Assembly: GCA_011109175.1 (NCBI GenBank)
Contig: RDEW01000091.1
Coordinates: forward strand, 54,818-118,817
DNA length: 64,000 nucleotides
Reading direction: 5' to 3'
Source of the DNA: Dicyema japonicum
Lineage: Eukaryota; Dicyemida; Rhombozoa; Dicyemidae
The translations under genes were made by a program, and so were the position numbers. Each line of letters begins with the position of its first letter. Within the stretch, counting starts at the first letter, position 1. Shown here piece by piece: positions 1-12,869 of the stretch. The notes below the pieces were generated by a model. The model was not told the DNA's origin. It saw only the letters and a list, made by a program, of their open reading frames with translations, and did no database searches.

Positions 1-300
1 ATCTTTGAGGTCTTTGACTAGAGCTTTTGCCCTAGACAAATACCCTCAGGAAGTACTAAATATTAAGAAAAACATCACCAATATAATATCTGTAGCATGG
101 CTCACCATCATGCGATTAAATATTTTATTAATAAATAAGGTTCACCAATGATAATAATAATTAAAATTTAAAATTTTACTATTTAATTTAAATTTTATTT
201 AAGGCTATGGAAGATAAGAAAACAATCCTATTCTATCCTCCATTCCTTCCGATTATAATAAAATAGTTCATCGGCCCCCTCCTCCAATCGACCAAACAAA

Positions 301-600
301 ATTCTCTATTCAAGGAGATATTCAGGTAAACCTGGCTCGTCTACGATGTGGGCACCGCCACTCTCAAACGACGTAGGTACTTAAACTGGATGATGCAAAA
401 GATGTCCTCTCTTTCTTTTGTATCCTTTCAGAGTTGACAGCAAATCACCTTTTTGAATGTCATAAACAGTACACTGTTCGTCTACCATGCCAAAGTTGAC
501 CAATCTATGGAAGCGACAGGCGTTCGCTGCGTTTTATTTAATAGCCGCTGGTCTCGTACATGTTAGCGGAACGGAGTTACTTAACTAACTAATCCTCATA
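301..600 (+). mobile_element. LINE 3' terminal coding remnant
   Basis: Translation in shifting frames gives pieces typical of the extreme C-terminus of non-LTR retrotransposon polyproteins: an LxxLRCGHR-type stretch near 325-350, HLFECH near 448-465, and LWKRQAFAAFYLIAAG near 505-550. Several frame changes and stops show it is dead. The last ~150 bp match sequence at 40370-40510 and 17000-17130, so the same 3' end is present in the group A duplications. The clade cannot be assigned. Confidence 0.5.
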
Positions 601-701
601 TACGTTTTCAACAAGAAAACGGGAGATTTTAGCTCGATTTACTCAAAAATAGGAATTTTTGAGACGCTTAGAGTAACAGATTCCATTCAGAATCGTATAT
701 A

Positions 702-780
702 ATCATCTGAGTGAGGGGATGTCTCTCACTCACCTAGGATGTCAATCATCTGAGGAGGGGATGTCTATCACTCACCTAGG
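702..780. repeat. Two-unit tandem repeat
   Basis: Two imperfect copies of a ~37-bp unit (702-738 and 745-780), each starting ATCATCTGAG and ending CTCACCTAGG, separated by 6 bp. No coding content or function is apparent. Confidence 0.8.
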
Positions 781-876
781 CGTCGGTGTCCCTGAGACTG
801 TGAATCTAACATCCATTTGACATGCTTGTATGGACATTTCAGAAAGCGAGTTCAATTCCTTCAGGTGTGACTGGTT

Positions 877-1226
877 TTATGCATTTCTAGGACGACTGAA
901 ATTGCCAAATTCGTTCATTTTGTTTATGAATTTAAGAGTTCGCTTGTCTTCGGAGATAACATTGTTGACTTGTCTATTGGTGTGCAAAAGAGTGACTTTT
1001 ACGACCTCTTATCTTTTCCCTGACTATTGACCACGTTCTTCAGAAATCGGGGAGGTACCTTGATTATCGACGCTCTAGATACACTATTCTGTCTTGCCAA
1101 TCTCAGCCTGCAAATAAACATTCCGAATACCAAGAGTATAAATCTTAGTTTTCCATCAGATGAGTTAACCATCTTCCAGAGTCGCTGAAGTCTTTTTTTC
1201 TGATAGGATAGTGTTACTCCTGACAT
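877..1226 (-). CDS. Candidate two-exon gene, 105 aa, unknown function
   Basis: I do not recognise this protein. On the minus strand an ATG at 1226 opens a frame that runs to 1006; a 32-bp GT-AG intron at 974-1005 then connects it in phase to an exon ending with TAA at 877-879. The spliced length is 318 nt, exactly divisible by three. The product is basic: an N-terminal part with KKRLQRLWKM, a hydrophobic stretch FILLVFGMFI around residue 30, and a polar C-terminus ending NFSRPRNA. The intron size fits the other genes of the window, which is the main reason for calling it. It may extend upstream into 1236-1460. It could be a chance ORF pair; there is no duplicated copy to test conservation. 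Confidence 0.35.
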
Positions 1227-1502
1227 GGTTTTCCTTTAATTTCCACTCTTCTCGTCCACGTTGGAAAAAATTGTGAGAGAAAAAGTTGGCTCGTTCCAAT
1301 ACCTAGGGGAAAACTTAGTCTCTTGCAGAACATACCGCCTCTTTCTAATGAAAAATATCATTTTTGTCCCCAAGATAGTTTTCTCGCTACGAAGTTTCCC
1401 TTGTTTCCGCGAATCTGATTTTCTCAAATTTCTGAAGGACCTCATTAGACAATAAACTTAAGAAATTTTGAATATTCGATTTGATAGCATTCATGAAATC
1501 CA

Positions 1503-1990
1503 ATGCGTAAACCTGCTAAAAAAACTAAAAAAGTATACAGATATTTATCCCTCCCCCACATGTCTAAATGGACGTTAGCGGAGAATTCAAAGTACTGGCC
1601 CAATGCTTTCCCGGTACGCGCAGTTAGTATTCATTTGGATGTCGACAATATTTGTGTTAGAGTTGTTCTTTGGCTAGGCCTTGATGTCTGCTTGGATGCT
1701 GCGGGACGGTTGCCTAGAAAGGGCTATATCTTCTGTCTTGAGACAAAGCGTCGGGAGATTCCCTCGCCATACTAAGCTAAATTCGATGACTATCAAAGAC
1801 ACTGGGTTCACTTGTCTTCTGGAACCCGTTAGAATTAACAGAGATGATGGCAAGAGGCCAGATGATGTAATGACCATGTCATGGAGTCAAAGGAGGTCTC
1901 TTATTGGGACTCAACGTGCACAATACTTTATCAAACGTGAATCTGCTCAAGTCATCGCCATGTGTGGGTTTCACAGCGAGTAGTGCTGAA
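1503..1990 (+). mobile_element. Degenerate R2-type LINE C-terminus
   Basis: Two overlapping frames contain pieces that align with the intact family member at 16185-16952: WPNAFPVRAVSIHLD (compare WLKAFPCISLGTFLD), SVGRFPRHTKLN (compare SAGRSLRHSAIN) and LEPVRINRDDGKRPDD (compare MEPLGLATANRRPDG). The zinc-knuckle cysteines are mostly lost and frameshifts separate the blocks. This is a dead copy of the zinc-knuckle plus restriction-like endonuclease region. Confidence 0.65.
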
Positions 1991-2249
1991 GATTGGGTGC
2001 TTTGCAGTGTGCGGAAAGGAGAGCCTAGAATGACACGATAGCTTGGACTCTCGATCATGAAGGTTAACCCTCATTCAGTGCCTACAAACCGTAATGGAGA
2101 CCTTTGACTTTCATTGACATTAGCGACTGAACCAATTAATGATTAAAAAACAGAGGTACGTCAAAGTAAACATTCGTCGATAAGAATCAGTCAACTGGGA
2201 CAGAATGGTAAAATTCAATTATTTTAGTTTCTATGGTGAAATAATCAAA

Positions 2250-3492
2250 ATGATATCCAAGCGTGGAAAAATTGTTTATCCTCTTGCCTTCTCCAAAGAT
2301 AGAAAATTTTTATGCGAGTTATGCCAGAGAGAAGCTCATCTTCAATGCAAGAAATGCAGAGTGGCATTTTATTGGTTTGTCTCCCATCGTTCTCAACTAG
2401 ATCAGCTGTAGTGAGCACTTGGAAGCCGATTTTAACGGCGTTCATGAAAAACTCTGCGACAAACTTTCCGAGGTGAGGTCTTCAACCCCGTTTTTTATAA
2501 CGGAAAGGGAGAGAGTTGAGCATAAAAACAAAATGATCTTTTTGAAAGTCTTCAATAAACTAAAAGTAGGAAAATATGCTGCAGTTGTGCAAGAAAGAGG
2601 CTCAGAAATACGTTTTCGAGAAAAAATTCAACGAAGCCACAGCGTCAGCGATTCAGGGGCTGAAATTTGACGTTGAATTAAACGGAATGGAAAGTTTGGG
2701 ACTGATCTCGTTGTATTTGATTCTCAGCGAGTCCAGCATTGGTGATGACTTGGATTTGAATTCAAAGGACTAAAAAAGATCCCAGAGGCCGAGAATTACT
2801 TGTGTCAAGCCAAATGGATTGTGCTGAAGAACGTCGATACCCCAAACCTTCTCAAGTCAAAAATGTTCCGTAATTTCGGTCTCCTCTATTTGGAGAAGAA
2901 AAAGTACGACGATGCTTTGACCGCCTTTTCGAAGGACGTGGGGATTTTTCTAATTCTAAGGTTTACTATGCCTCTTTGGATTCTTGCCAAGACAGTGTAC
3001 TGACCATTGGGGGATATTATAATTTGGCCAGAGTCTTCGAAGAGAAGAAAGAGGTTAAAGTCTCTAGTTCACTCTACCATAAAGTTATTTTGGTGTAATT
3101 CAGGTGGTCCACATATGGTTGACCAGATTTAAGGAATTGTACGACACCTGGTACCGGGAGGAGGTCAGAATTCAAAAAATAAACGTGGCGGCAAAGTTGG
3201 ATGTGAATAAAATCGTCAAAATAGGCAGATTGTGAATCATATTGTAGATAAGATTGAAGCGATCGAATCGGACGTGATTTTGACAAATATCCTCAAGTTT
3301 TTCGTGGACCTCAGTGGTTCATCGTCAGATCTTTCCACCATATATGTTGTACTTGTCTATTTGAATTTTTTAAACAACAACTTTTCAAAAGCACGTGAGT
3401 ATTACTTATGTCTGCATGAGTTAAAAGACCAGCTCGATTCCTCGAATTCTTTGCTTATTCCAAAAGAATTATTGACGGAGATTTTAGCCTGA
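2250..3492 (+). CDS. ZMYND12: ZMYND12-like MYND/TPR protein
   Basis: Complete gene of seven exons. Introns are 2375-2411 (37 bp), 2548-2569 (22), 2742-2767 (26), 2938-2960 (23), 3084-3103 (20) and 3203-3228 (26), all GT-AG. Splicing gives 1089 nt, 362 aa, close to the ~365 aa of vertebrate ZMYND12. The N-terminus is a MYND zinc finger: C22, C25, C33, C36, C42, H53, C57. Intron 1 splits the codon of C42. It is followed by a TPR-rich region with family-diagnostic blocks such as AENYLCQAKWIVLK and NFGLLYLEKKKYDDAL. ZMYND12 is a ciliary/axonemal protein that acts with TTC29 in flagella, so the organism is probably ciliated. An in-frame ATG at 2205 could add 15 residues; 2250 is preferred because the family block V-Y-P-L-A follows directly. 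The MYND segment after C42 is two residues shorter than in vertebrates, so one zinc ligand may be H44. Confidence 0.9.
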
Positions 3493-3596
3493 TTAACGTC
3501 TAACTTGTCTAACTTTAGCCATATTTCGTTGTCTGGTTTTAGGTCACTGAGATCTTTAAGTCCCTTAAATAACCTGACTGATTAACTGAATCTGGA

Positions 3597-3895
3597 ATGG
3601 TAGCCTCGTCCCGTGCCCACTACCAAGCAAACTATTTGGTAGTTGTTGGTAAGGGAAAAAAGTGGAGTCTGTTAGGTGGAAGTGTAGTCAGATTTCTCGA
3701 GCGGTGACTTGTATGATAACCAGAAGTCGTTTTTTGCTTTCCAAAAACAAAACGAGAATCATGCTCACCGTGGGTGACAAAGTTCTCATTCTTCGAACCA
3801 TTCCAGAGGCTGAGCCCACTCAATCGTGCCTTGAACGATCCACGGCTGGGTTTCTATAATGCCATCAAAAACCTTGGTATCAACAAGCTTCTGTG
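3597..3895 (+). CDS. Possible small gene, weakly like mitochondrial uS17
   Basis: About 100 bp downstream of the ZMYND12-like gene, an ATG at 3597 opens SSRAHYQANYLVVVVGK (first four codons omitted), which resembles the start of mitochondrial ribosomal protein uS17 (SSVHARWIVGKVIGTK type). A later block reads LTVGDKVLILRTIPEAEP, like the VGDIVLLRALP block of uS17m. A final frame reads DPRLGFYNAIKNLGINKLL and stops at 3893-3895. Joining them needs short introns: candidate GT-AG pairs are a 27-bp one after VVVG and a 20-bp one ending about 3720, but I could not find a splice pattern that restores every block. Either an unresolved multi-exon gene or a decayed one. Confidence 0.3.
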
Positions 3896-5388
3896 ACATC
3901 TTCCATATAACATTGACTGAATGGAAGCTTCCTTATCGCGGGAGGTTCATGTCCAATTGGCACGCTTCTACTGAGGTCACCGTATGAATTTCTAGCCTAT
4001 TTCTCCGTTTTGCTCTTTATTCCCCTTCTAGACCTCTTATTTTTCAGGTTCCACCTTGAGTTCTAGGTCGCACCAGATACACCTTATGGATTTTTAGGAG
4101 CGTCTACTCTGAGTAGTTATTTTCTGTTAGCCATCGGTTTTCATCGCTATTTCTGTTAGCCAGCCAAAACCTCAGGGGTTATAAAGCCAAAATCGCTTCA
4201 CTTCCTACGTGTTATGGAATCGTTGATGAAAAGTTAATTGAGTGGATTTCCATACAAACCGTAAAAGAGAACCCGTCTCAACCACACTTCACTATACATC
4301 TTTAGCCTCTTAATAAAATATAAAATTAGCATTACATTGTATTTGTTTGCATGATATAGATTTTTTAGAAATAATCAATTTTTCTACACTTGAACTCACA
4401 ATGGGATGAATAATAATTAGGGCGGAAATAATAGGACATTTTTTAGGACATTTTAAAAACAAAATAGTACAATTAGGACATCTTAACAAGAAAATAGGAC
4501 AAATCATTTTAGAACAATTTATTTTCACAAACTCCTCCATCTTGTGATAATTATCTGGAGGTAATTTAATCTCATACAACATAGTTCTGCGCTTTATTGA
4601 TTTCGAAAGAGAAATTTTCATTTTTCCAATTAGGTCATTAACTGCGAGATATTTTGACATTATTTTTATTGTACAATTTTGTAGCAAATGAAAAAAACAT
4701 TTATTATTTTCATTTTTCAGTATCTTGAAAGTTTTCATCATCACTAATAAATAATATCAAATTCTAAATTTTTAATAAGAATTTATCAAAAACATCTCTA
4801 ATTGTTGAAATTATAACATTCGAATTTGAATATGAATTAATAGCTGATTTCATAATGCATAAGTCTCTGGATTACAAATAGCCCGACAATTATATTTAAT
4901 ATTTTTTCCAGTTAATTTTAATTATATAATTGTTTGTCCAAAAATGTTTTCTGTAGTTCAATAATGTAGATCATACAGTTTATAAATATTTTTTCGGAAT
5001 GCTGTTATAGACAGTACATGATAATTTAATTTGAGAAATGGCTTTTTATATAACTATTCCCTAATTTGTGAAGTGGAATATCAGCATGTAAAATGCTTTA
5101 ATTAAACAGATATCCAGTTTTTCTTTTTTTTCTTTAGAAAGAAAACGTTGAGTGGTCTCTATACTTTTTTGGCATTGTGTCTGATGTCTATTTCCATTAA
5201 AATGTTGATCGATGTAGTATTGTTTATATGATTTTACTATCTTTGAGCATTTTTGGTAAAATAAATCTCCTTAGGTGCTCTTTTAAATATTTATGAGTTT
5301 TTGGAAATTGCTTTTGAAATTCGTTCCTTATTTTTTCCTCTGTGTTTTAGTAATTGATAAAATACAAACCTTTCATTAAATGAAGAAT
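3896..5388. other. AT-rich stretch, no confident gene
   Basis: No homology recognised. A 144-codon open frame lies on the minus strand at 4310-4744; it is lysine- and isoleucine-rich, has no detectable domain and includes repeats of a TAGGACATTTT-like word near 4430-4510. It might be a relic of a mobile element but nothing supports a function. 4760-5388 is A+T-rich with no readable product. Confidence 0.5.
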
Positions 5389-5625
5389 GCTAATAATAAT
5401 AACAGCCTTTTTCACGGAGCCGTGGTATTTATAGCCCCGCATAGGGAGGACACACACTTTATTTAAGTAAAAAACAGTTAATTTTAACTAATCGTAGAAC
5501 CAAGGGATGATGTCAGTTCTTTTTTCTTGTGTGTGGGTACTTTCTAGACTATCCAGTTCCGCAGTGAATATCCACTGATGACGGCGTCACTCGTCAAGCC
5601 CTTTTAACATCGTAGATGCAATGGG
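5389..5625 (-). mobile_element. SINE family 1, copy 6
   Basis: Minus-strand copy of the tRNA-derived SINE defined at 15619-15943. It begins at its 3' end with a TAATAATAATAA tail (5389), then the conserved GCCGTGGTATTTATAGCCCC tail core, and runs to the GACGGCGTCACTCGTC core near 5580-5600. The tRNA-like head is missing or unrecognisable beyond about 5625. Confidence 0.8.
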
Positions 5626-5991
5626 ATAAGAATATCACAAAATACCAGAGGAAAAAAGGGGATGAGGGAGCGGTCTTCGAGTTAGAAGAGGACAAAAATC
5701 AATAATTTATAATGAAGCTTAAATGTTATTTTTGCGTCAAATTTAGGTTTGACAGTTCAAGAGTTAGAATACGTTTTTTTCATTAAAGGTATTTAAAAAA
5801 AATTCTTGTTCATTGTTATTCAAAATTATTGATTTTAATTGTTCAAATTGGCCACAAAATTCTAATGAACCAATAAATGACAATTTGCGAGAGTCGAGTG
5901 TATTTAATTTTGCGAAATTGATTAGGAAAGAATAATATACAAATTCAAAAAATTATAAAAAACTTTTTTAAGAAATGATAACGCAAACAGC

Positions 5992-7877
<1,886 letters not shown>

Positions 7878-7919
7878 GAAAATTTTAAAATTGCGCAAAA
7901 TATTTTAATTTGATAATTA

Positions 7920-8370
7920 TAATAAATAGTTTTATTCAATTAATTTATTTTTTAATTCATCTATTTTATTTCTCAGTTTTTTGTTGAGGTAATGACTTGA
8001 CTCAATTGCACCTAGTCTTAATCACATGAGGGTATCAGAGGATTTTACGAGGAGGAGAACGATATTTTCAAACGAATAATCTTATACCAGGAAGTGAATA
8101 CTGACAGTACTACTACTGGATGCTTTCAACGAAATTAGGTGGGACTAGATGAGTTACATAATGATGACCGAATCATCCTCCCACCTTCAGAATCTCACCA
8201 CTATGGGAATCATTATTGGAATTCAGTGTTGTGCAACAACTGATTTATAGTCTCACGTGTGAGAACTTAGTATACTTGACATTTTGTTCCTATGATAGTG
8301 GTAATAATATGTGTTTATTGCTTTGCTATTTTGCCATTTGGGCCCTAGTAGCAAATCTGATACCAAAGGA
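7920..8370. other. Intergenic, no feature seen
   Basis: Region upstream of the Polo-like kinase start. AT-rich; no open frame, repeat match or transposon block recognised. It should include the PLK promoter, but no motif stands out. Confidence 0.4.
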
Positions 8371-8374
8371 CGAC

Positions 8375-8640
8375 AGATGAACGGATGGATGAACTGACGA
8401 ACAAAAACATAGTATCTTATATAACAATGGTCCTAGGTTCGATCCCCACAGTGGTTACTTGTTCAGAGGGTTCCCCTACTTTCCCTTGTTTTACTAGAGT
8501 GGCGTCATGTAATCTACCTGTGTTAGGTGCCATTGATTTCCATGATTCATGAAATTTATACTTTTATGCAACGTGGTACTTAGTCCGCACAAAACAAAAA
8601 CTTTGAAAACTGAACGCTTTTCATACACCCTATCCCCATG
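8375..8640 (+). mobile_element. SINE family 2, plus-strand copy
   Basis: Contains a Pol III B-box-like GGTTCGATCCCC at 8437-8448, followed by AGAGTGGCGTCATGTAATC near 8500-8517, which matches (in the opposite orientation) the body of copies at 14005-14345 and 39279-39600. The 3' end is not clearly defined. Confidence 0.5.
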
Positions 8641-8915
8641 GAACCATTTCATATTCTTTACAAGAGAACGAAGAGCACAATAATTTATTACGAGATCCTG
8701 GAGTATGAGGATGATAAAAAATTCGGATAGTTTTTCGATAAAGGGAGTTGATTATGTGGATCATAGTTTAAAATAGAGCGAATCGCCTCACAACAAAGGA
8801 ATACTCTACAAATGGATTGCTCGTAGTGTTGCAGTAGTGACCTATGACAAGTTATTATTATTATTACCCCGAGGATCACTGGGTCAAAGAGAAAGAAATA
8901 AAAGTTCTCATCTAA

Positions 8916-9830
8916 CTAAGTGATCCCAGACCGACAAAGGTGAGGACGAGTCCGGCGGGGTCGAGAATCCTGAACAGCTCTTCTCATTGGACATGGCATC
9001 GGCTCAAAATTTCTGTATGATTGTAGATAATTCGATAGTATTTGGAATAAAGGGCAGCTCGGTAGAATAGCCTCCTTTAATAGTTTCCGTTGTAGTTCAA
9101 TTAAAAAGTTTTCAATAGGTTGGATATTGTGATCTGGTCCAATTAACCTTATTGCAGTCTCCTCGATTGCAGATAATTTCAATGTGGAAGATCGTGACAT
9201 TTGCATTGCCCATGAAGGACTTGCATACGTCATCGTTGGTCGGATAAATTGTTTGTAAATCGTGGCAAGGACACCAGTTTGATCTCTAAGTGTTTTTGAG
9301 AGCACTTTTAAAATTCTGACAAGTTATTGAATGGATCATCCAAACAAGTGTACACACAATGCTCATTCTCTAGAGGTTTTTGGTAAGGACTTGTCCTACA
9401 AGAAGATGAAATTCAATAACTTGTCATACGTCACTTCAAGAACTTAAGGAGAATTTGTTACAGGTATCTGAATAGATCCGATGAAAATTCCTGGTTTTAT
9501 CGCAATGATGGTTTGAAGTGAAAAGAGTTTATGTCGATTTTTTGGCCGAAGTTTTGACATGCTACTATCATTAGCTAGGATAGTGACGAGAAATCTCTTT
9601 GCATGTTGGTTTGTCGTGAAGAAATAGTTTGAAAAGCGTTGGAGAACCTTGGGTCAATCCGTTTGTTAGTAATCGTGATTTTGATCTTAGGTGGCCACAG
9701 TTAACTTTTCTCCCTGAGAGAAAGTTGGTCAACACAGTTTCAAACACAGTTTCAGAAACCTTATTGATAAGAAGTTTCCTTGGGAGTGTTAAATGCTCCA
9801 TTAATGTCAATGGAAACATGTGAGGTGGAG
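8916..9830 (-). mobile_element. Jockey/CR1-like LINE fragment (RT and C-terminus)
   Basis: Minus-strand frames carry reverse-transcriptase pieces. At 9571-9830 is a block reading NGLTQGSPTLFKLFL, the degenerate counterpart of the GxxQGSPLSPxLF motif, preceded by an FLSGRKV thumb-type piece. At 8916-9305 is the post-RT region with QFIRPTMTYASPSWAMQM, typical of Jockey/CR1-type elements, continuing to the C-terminal end. Between them (about 9306-9570) frames are broken. The same family lies at 49480-50690 on the other strand, with near-identical wording (SKTLSDQTGVFATINKQFIR). Confidence 0.7.
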
Positions 9831-9869
9831 TAGCATTAAAGCATAAGCAATAAATTGTGAGAAGTACAC

Positions 9870-10165
9870 GTAAGCCGTGACACCTACCTGTTCATCTTCA
9901 AGAGAGTTATTCTCCCTACCCTACTTTATGAGTGCGAGGGTGGTTCTTCTCTGAGAAGAGGGAGAAGATCTTATCCTTCCTAGAGAAGACAAGGAGAGCA
10001 GCAATTAAGCTTTCCTTAAACAAGAAACTGAGAGACTGTCTAAGCGAAAATGAAGACAAGCTGTTAGAACCGATTAGCAGGATTATGGAGGATCGGATCA
10101 ATTATTTCACGAGGAGATCAAAGATCAAGGTCACATATATAAAACTTGGAGAAATTTTCTAAAAA
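9870..10165 (+). mobile_element. LINE C-terminal fragment
   Basis: A frame reading FKRVILPTLLYECE, then after one frameshift EKILSFLEKTRRAAIKLSLN, resembles the region downstream of the RT in non-LTR elements (the VIRPxLLYGxE block). It ends at a stop near 10160 and is broken. Clade unassigned. Confidence 0.45.
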
Positions 10166-10321
10166 AATTTAAAAAGAAGAAGGGTCCAGGTGTGGAGTCC
10201 AAGCCTTATGGAATGACTCAGAAGTAATACCCTCCAGAATACTCCTTAACTCTTTTGTTAATAAATTGTTATTGTTGTTGTATTGTGAGAACGTTGATAA
10301 GTGTGTTGTTGATCTTCAAGA

Positions 10322-10623
10322 ATGAAAAACGTGTTAGAATCTAGATTGAGGAAGAGACGGAGTAATAAACGTGAGTACGAGTTTTTCAAGTAATTTGGAC
10401 AGTGTTCAGGTTAGCGGAATTTCCCTTCGGTTTTCCTATTTTTTTCAAATCTTAAGGATAATGTTGCTCTTTACAGACAGCTTGAAAATTCAAGTGAGGT
10501 AGCTGATTGCATCGTGAAGCGGGTGTTTTAGATGAATTGAAGACACTTTGTCAGGAACAACAGGCCCGTGAACTCTTTAATCCGACGATAACTTTTAAAA
10601 CCTGTTTTTCTGAAAATAGTTAG
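10322..10623 (+). CDS. Candidate small multi-exon gene
   Basis: An ATG at 10322 opens a basic stretch (ESRLRKRRSNKREYEFFKLA) that resembles the basic-helix start of bHLH or bHLH-PAS factors, but this match is short. Two later frames read DNVALYRQLENS and LDELKTLCQEQQARELFNPT, ending with TAG at 10621-10623. A 26-bp GT-AG intron starting in AAGTGAGGTAGC near 10490 joins the last two in phase; the junction between the first and second piece near 10420-10445 is not resolved. Short introns favour a real gene, but a relic is possible. Function not assigned. Confidence 0.3.
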
Positions 10624-10639
10624 TGTTAGAGTTTATGGA

Positions 10640-10985
10640 AGCCTAATATCTAGTGTTTCGAGAATTTTTAGAAAAAGATCACAGCGCAGTGTTTCACAAG
10701 TAAGTTAAGATGTATATGACACACGTATCCTGGGGAAAGCTTTCAGTTCTATTTTCCAACTCAAGTCTGCCTTTAGGTGATACAAGGGAATGTTCTTATT
10801 AATGATATTTGACAAACTTAGCACACAATAAGTGAACACTGACATAGATCAAATGTTAAGTTTTGTGGTATAAAATGCATAGAATGGACTAGTAAGTTGG
10901 CCAAAATAAGACACAAAACCATAAAAATGAATAATTAATAAAATACACGAGTAATGTTGAGATCTATACTAGATTGTGTTTGGAA
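10640..10985. other. Intergenic, no feature seen
   Basis: AT-rich sequence with no open frame or repeat match that I could recognise. Confidence 0.4.
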
Positions 10986-10989
10986 CACA

Positions 10990-11340
10990 TTGATAATATT
11001 TATTGTCTCATGATCGTCTGGTAAAAAACGGAAGATCCTTATCTAACTAAGTGATCTAAGTTTTCATGTTCAGATTTTCTAAACATCTGGTCAGTCTACA
11101 TCCACCATTCTGGGAACCCATCCAGCGCAGCAGGGAAAAGCAAGATCCCTTTTGTTATGCTGACTAGGTGTTTACTGTTGCACCCAAGGTCGCCCCCTGA
11201 ACAGGTAGATCACTATGACATTCCTCGTAAAAATCAAATAAGGTAAAGAACAGAAAGGTAAGTATTGGTTTGGGAATCAAACCTACAACCAATTACGACA
11301 TCAATAACCACTAAGCGACTCGGTCTTGAAATTTTTTAGA
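10990..11340 (-). mobile_element. SINE family 2 copy
   Basis: Read on the minus strand from about 11340: a tRNA-like head with GTCGCTTAGTGGTTA and a B-box GGTTTGATTCCC at 11268-11279, then the family body including ACAGGTAGATCACTATGAC (plus-strand wording, 11195-11220) shared with 30371-30400 and, more distantly, 14210-14240. Its flank past 11340 (CATTCAGAACACCACTTAAT) recurs at 30525 and 46990, so this SINE sits inside an older repeat. Confidence 0.55.
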
Positions 11341-11760
11341 ATACATTCAGAACACCACTTAATCTTATAATTTTTAAATTTAAAATAGTTATAGCCGCTT
11401 AATTTAAATATTAGAGAATAATTAATTTTCAAATTTTTTATCGAGTCACCATTTAGCCGGAAAAACATTATCTAATAAAATTATTATGTGGACTTACTGC
11501 ACTCTCCATCATAATTAGTTATTCATGTTGGCGTTTTTTGAATTTTCTGTGGATTTCCTAATGGAGGGGTGTGATTGGATAAGAGGCCATCAATTTTTCT
11601 GCGTTTTATTCTGATGAATTTTTGGTATTGACCTTTTTTAGTTTAAATTTACAGATTCTAATTAATTTTTGAAAATTATCCTGTCCTCGAAGTGATGCAG
11701 TCGTTCTGCTTAGGACCATCGAAATTACAGAGTTTAAATCTTTTTCTTCGTTGACACTGG

Positions 11761-11976
11761 CTATAGTTTGAACTCCTCTCGATATTGGAGGTTGTTCAAC
11801 ATAGTAACAATATCTGAAGAAAAGGTGCCAAGCTTCGACTCTAGGTTCTTTTTGTTTATTTGATTCAAAACCTTGCCCGTTACAGAATGTCCAGATTTTC
11901 GTTTGCTTAAATTTCTAAGTTCGGGGACTGAAGATCCACTGTCGTGCCTTTTTTGAGTTTCACTCATTTTTGTCAA
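11761..11976 (-). CDS. Small conserved protein, 71 aa, unknown
   Basis: Not recognised. Open frame from ATG at 11976 to a stop at 11761-11763. The product is hydrophilic, with a Ser/Arg/Lys-rich first half (RNLSKRKSGHSVTGK) and a helical-looking second half (KLGTFSSDIVTMLNNLQYREEF). A second ATG, three codons in, gives MSETQ. The group A copy at 37380-37580 preserves most of the text but has frameshifts, so the frame is kept open only here, which hints at function. It may be one exon of a longer gene. Confidence 0.35.
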   Translation of the reverse strand: MTKMSETQKRHDSGSSVPELRNLSKRKSGHSVTGKVLNQINKKNLESKLGTFSSDIVTMLNNLQYREEFKL

Positions 11977-12123
11977 AATACGATTTCCAAATTTAAGTAT
12001 GACGCAAATCTGCGATTCCTTCTGATTAGTCGAGTAACCACTTTACGCATATTTAACATCGATAAAGTGCATTTAAGTGTATTTTGAGTATTTATCAAAA
12101 AATTATCAAATCTCAACTATAAA

Positions 12124-12400
12124 AACTTTAAATGCATGCAAGAAGAACGGACGACTTTGTACCAACCTTAAGACAACAAAATACTGATACGCAGCCTCTT
12201 GAGATCATCGCTTTAGAAATGCTGATCACGAGGGCCATTATAGTGTGGATGCCATCCATATTTGTTGGAAAAGAGATATGGATTTTTTGCATACACAGGA
12301 ACAACCAGAAGGATATCGAGAGCGGCCTTTAATAATCGCCAGTTTAATGAAGCTGATAATGCTCGTTCAACTTTCAAATTTTTAAGCTAGTGGGGTTCGA
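12124..12400 (+). other. Coding-looking conserved block, unassigned
   Basis: One frame reads ADHEGHYSVDAIHICWKRDM then DFLHTQEQPEGYRERP, which looks protein-like and continues to a stop near 12390; another frame opens at ATG 12132. The block is repeated at 37740-38000 with indels. No family recognised and the splice structure is unresolved, so I do not call a gene. Confidence 0.3.
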
Positions 12401-12869
12401 ATCATAGACATTCACATTGGAAGAAAAAAGACAATCAATCAATATTTAATAATCCCGGATATAGAGGAACGAGATAAAGAGTCAAATAACGTATAATTAA
12501 AGTATACCCAGTTCCATCCTTCTTAAGCATCAGATCAAATCATCTCCGTTATTGTGGGAACCTTTTCACTGGAATAGGTAAGAGAGGAATTTTGTGGGTA
12601 CCGGCAAGGAACTGACGTCTCCCAAGTCGGGTTGATCTTATGACGCTTCTTGGTAATTTAAAAAGGCAATGAACATAATGAAATCCTTCGACCGAGTAGA
12701 TATCGGCGTTATTCACACAGGGAACATCGAGAAAACACACACCTACATACAGGACTACATAACCCCAGGAAACATCGAGAAAAAAGTTCTCATCATCAAG
12801 TGTCTGACTTGAGTCTACACAGGAAATAGACGAGGGACGGATTTTCGTGGAACAACTGATCATTTATCG

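Noticed and set aside
4310-4744. 144-codon minus-strand frame as a gene
   Set aside because: No domain, extreme AT-driven composition, no short introns extending it and internal word repeats. Kept only as a note.
8400-8460. Stand-alone tRNA gene at the GGTTCGATCCCC box
   Set aside because: Likewise for the boxes at 15669, 57215 and 58046: none folds into a full cloverleaf with matching acceptor stem, and all are continuous with SINE bodies. Treated as SINE heads.
10322-10623. bHLH-PAS transcription factor
   Set aside because: Only the first ~20 residues resemble the basic region; helix 2 and any PAS domain are missing and the exon joints are uncertain, so the name is not used.
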